Shown here in pieces: positions 6,133 to 8,410 of a DNA stretch of 8,410 nt; the first letter of the stretch is position 1, and each line of letters begins with the position of its first letter. A program made the position numbers and the translations under genes. The notes under the pieces are model-generated. The model ran no database searches and was not told the origin of the DNA. It was given only the letters and a program-made list of their open reading frames with translations. The stretch is from RGIG6353 sp045535585 (GTDB lineage Bacteria > Bacillota > Clostridia > Oscillospirales > SIG627). The stretch spans positions 1 to 8,410 of the forward strand of contig JAZSLY010000132.1 of NCBI GenBank assembly GCA_045535585.1. Direction: 5' to 3'.

Positions 6133-8410
6133 ATGAAAAGAATTTTATTATCAGTTTTATCATTAATAGCGTTAACCTGTCTTCTTTCAACCGCGGCTGT
6201 TGCGGCAACCGTTGAATTTGAAGACGATTACGTTAAGGGCGGCGACGCTGTTTTCGTAGGCTCCAACGGAACGAAGCCTTGGTTTGCAGACGAAGCTAAC
6301 GTGTTCCCTGCCGAGTATGCAGCCTTCTGGCTGACCGACGTGGCAGATAAATTCAATATCAAATTTGCGGGCTTCGTTGGTGAGATGTCATCATTCCCCA
6401 ACTACAAGCTCGACTACCGTCAAATACACGGAGCTGAAAAGTTTAACGAGGCAACAAGAAACGATACGGAATGGCACCGTGACTTCATTGCCTTGAAGAA
6501 CGTTGGCTCGATACTTACCGAAGGCGGTATATCATACGGTCTTTCTATGAACAAATCAGGCTATGCGGGTGATTCTATGGTTTACCGTATGAACGCCATG
6601 GAAGAAGTTTTTGAGCTTAATGACTTCTATAGCAGTGAAAATGCAGAGCTTATCGAATATGATATCAACAACTTTGCTTTCATCGTTGATATCAACGGTA
6701 CTAAGTACCTCATTTTCAACCTTGAACTTTTCCCGAGACAAGGTGTTCTTGACTGGTTTATCGCAACAAGCGCTGTTCACGAGGATAAGCGTGTCATCGT
6801 GTACACAACCTCCTTTGCTACAAAGGACGGCGAGATGTATAGAATGTGGGACCAAGACCTTTACGACATTGATACTGTTCCTCCCGAAGAGAAGAAAAAC
6901 AGTAATTCCCGTAACACTACCAACGTTCTTTACAACGACAGTCCCCGTGACGGTAACCAGATCTGGAAATATGCCTTCAAGAAGGTAGACAACCTTATCC
7001 TTATCGTCAGCGCAAACGACACTCCCGGCAAGGAAATCGTTACAAAGACCTTCACTAACGATTTTGGTCACGAGGTAGTTTCCGTTATAGCTAACCACAT
7101 CGGCGGTTACGGTAACGAAGACAAGCTCTACCCTCTTATGATGAAGATATCCGAGGACAATAAGACAATCGATTTCAGATACGCAGTTCCTTATTATAAT
7201 TCGGTGGGCGGTTACGTTGAGGAATCAAAGGTTGTAGTTAATATCGACAAGCTTGCTCCCCTTCCCGACCCCGAGCCAATTAGTCTGCTTGATAAAATTG
7301 AAATACAGTTCAACGGTGAAAACAAAGCGTACATAAACGGCTACGCAGGTAACCTATTCAAGCCTAACGACAACATGACAAAGGCAGAGGCAAGCACCAT
7401 TTTCGCCCGCCTTCTCGTCGGCTCGCAGACTATCCCCACGGGATACGAGACAAGATTTACCGACGTAAAAAAGGGTGAGTGGTTCTACGATGCTATCGCT
7501 TACCTTGATGCAAACGGTTATTTCTATACGACCGAAGGCACAACCTTCAATCCTAACGCAAAGATTACGAGAGCCGAGTTCGTAGAGCTTGCAGTATTCT
7601 GCTCTGCCGATAACACCAGCGAAGGCGAAAGCTTCAAGGACGTTCCCGCAGACAGCAAGTATGCTTCCGTTATTTCAACCGCTGTTGCATCGGGTCTTGT
7701 AAACGGCTACGGCGACGGCACCTTCAAGCCCGACGCTACCATCACGAGAGCGGAAGTGGTAACAGTCGTTAACCGCGTGCTTTCCCTCGTTGCCAACGAG
7801 CGCACGGTAAGCACCAAGGGACTGGCAAAGGTATTCGGCGACATTTCGGGTCATTGGGCGGAGCTTCAAATACTCCTCGCCTCTAACGATAACGTTAAAT
7901 CGGCTGCCTACGCCGCTTTGCAGGAGAGTCCTTTCACAGAGACGGACACCACCATTGAATTCTCTACAAAGCAGCTCAAGGTGGTAATTGATAAGAAAAC
8001 TGCAAAGACTATGGAGCTTATCAACCTCTACAACGGTGAGAATATTATAAACACTTCAACTACCCCCTGGCTTGCATATTTCAAGAATGCAACGGGCGCG
8101 CAGGTAATCCCCTCGTCTGCCGAAATAGACGACGGAAGATTGAAATTTACCTTTAAGGACAAGTCTATTGTTTGCTTCATTGTCGAAACCTTTGATAATT
8201 ACTTTACTATCACTCTCGACTCCTCCATGCCTTCAACCTATCAGGGATTAGTTATGGGCTCACTCAGTGCTAAATACGATTGGGAGCTTGACAATCCCGA
8301 AGCATTCGGTCTGTCTGCGGTTCCTATGACCACTTCAGTCATACCAACCTGCTATCCCGGAGGACACACCAAAACCTTCTCACCCGAGGTAAGAGGACTT
8401 ACACCAAGTC
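6133..8410 (+). CDS. Large secreted SLH-anchored protein, N-terminal 759 residues (third copy, 3' end outside window)
   Basis: The frame stays open from the ATG at 6133 to the window edge and aligns without net gaps with the second copy. A signal peptide (MKR, hydrophobic core, AVA cleavage near residue 24) is followed by the degenerate phosphoesterase-like domain, about 30-385. Here even the last ligand is changed: the GD slot reads GE (83-84), while MNKS (139-142), TTSF and SAND repeat the losses seen in copy 2. The SLH block follows at about 396-587, with TKAE, two ITRAE motifs and a closing GHWAE half unit. The visible C-terminal part is the beta-sandwich (about 606 onward, with NLYNGEN and YDWELDNPE). 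The barrel and jelly-roll seen in copies 1 and 2 presumably lie beyond the window. Surface anchoring through SLH is well supported. The role of the N-terminal domain is unknown; binding rather than catalysis is the simplest reading. No frameshift or stop is present. Confidence 0.92.
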   Translation, partial: MKRILLSVLSLIALTCLLSTAAVAATVEFEDDYVKGGDAVFVGSNGTKPWFADEANVFPAEYAAFWLTDVADKFNIKFAGFVGEMSSFPNYKLDYRQIHGAEKFNEATRNDTEWHRDFIALKNVGSILTEGGISYGLSMNKSGYAGDSMVYRMNAMEEVFELNDFYSSENAELIEYDINNFAFIVDINGTKYLIFNLELFPRQGVLDWFIATSAVHEDKRVIVYTTSFATKDGEMYRMWDQDLYDIDTVPPEEKKNSNSRNTTNVLYNDSPRDGNQIWKYAFKKVDNLILIVSANDTPGKEIVTKTFTNDFGHEVVSVIANHIGGYGNEDKLYPLMMKISEDNKTIDFRYAVPYYNSVGGYVEESKVVVNIDKLAPLPDPEPISLLDKIEIQFNGENKAYINGYAGNLFKPNDNMTKAEASTIFARLLVGSQTIPTGYETRFTDVKKGEWFYDAIAYLDANGYFYTTEGTTFNPNAKITRAEFVELAVFCSADNTSEGESFKDVPADSKYASVISTAVASGLVNGYGDGTFKPDATITRAEVVTVVNRVLSLVANERTVSTKGLAKVFGDISGHWAELQILLASNDNVKSAAYAALQESPFTETDTTIEFSTKQLKVVIDKKTAKTMELINLYNGENIINTSTTPWLAYFKNATGAQVIPSSAEIDDGRLKFTFKDKSIVCFIVETFDNYFTITLDSSMPSTYQGLVMGSLSAKYDWELDNPEAFGLSAVPMTTSVIPTCYPGGHTKTFSPEVRGLTPS
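6133..8410 (+). repeat. Direct repeat, copy B of the gene 5' part (matches 1300-3577)
   Basis: This is the partner of the repeat at 1300-3577. Near-identical islands are at 6214-6335, 6805-6854, 6997-7055 and about 7711-7776, separated by stretches with many amino-acid changes. Confidence 0.9.

Noticed and set aside
6556..7098. A 180-residue reading frame on the minus strand
   Set aside because: It lies wholly inside the third copy, opposite a conserved coding frame with strong codon bias, and has no convincing ribosome site or recognisable domain.
1..8410. CRISPR array, insertion sequence or phage origin of the repeats
   Set aside because: The repeated sequence is coding DNA of one gene family with its regulatory ends. 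There are no short spaced repeats, transposase or phage structural genes.

Overview
The window looks like part of the chromosome of an anaerobic, gut-type member of the Clostridia (Bacillota), probably uncultured. The evidence is AT-rich intergenic DNA, strong AGGAG ribosome sites, TTGACT/TAxAAT sigma-A promoters, Gram-positive-type signal peptides and S-layer homology (SLH) domains. The exact lineage cannot be read from the sequence.

Layout: everything is on the plus strand and belongs to one paralogous family. (1) Positions 1-1045 hold the last 347 codons of a first copy, whose 5' end lies outside the window. (2) Positions 1300-5913 hold a complete 1537-residue second copy. (3) Positions 6133-8410 hold the first 759 codons of a third copy, cut by the window edge. 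The gaps are 254 and 219 bp. Each contains a rho-independent terminator for the gene upstream, then a promoter and ribosome site for the gene downstream, so the array is a series of monocistronic units repeating about every 4.8 kb. Where two copies overlap they align without any net length change.

Each full protein reads: signal peptide; N-terminal domain resembling a calcineurin-like metallophosphoesterase whose metal ligands are mostly replaced; an internal SLH block that should bind secondary cell-wall polymer; a beta-sandwich; a large alpha/beta-barrel-like region with glycosidase-like features; and C-terminal jelly-roll and Ig-like beta domains. The likely picture is a set of large wall-anchored surface proteins that bind or process glycans. 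Substrate and activity are inference.

The points most worth following up are the apparent loss of the phosphoesterase active site in both visible copies, the unusual order of domains around a central SLH anchor, and the mosaic of near-identical and diverged segments between copies. The mosaic suggests gene conversion or diversifying selection on particular surfaces. No RNA genes, CRISPR array, insertion sequence or other gene family was seen.
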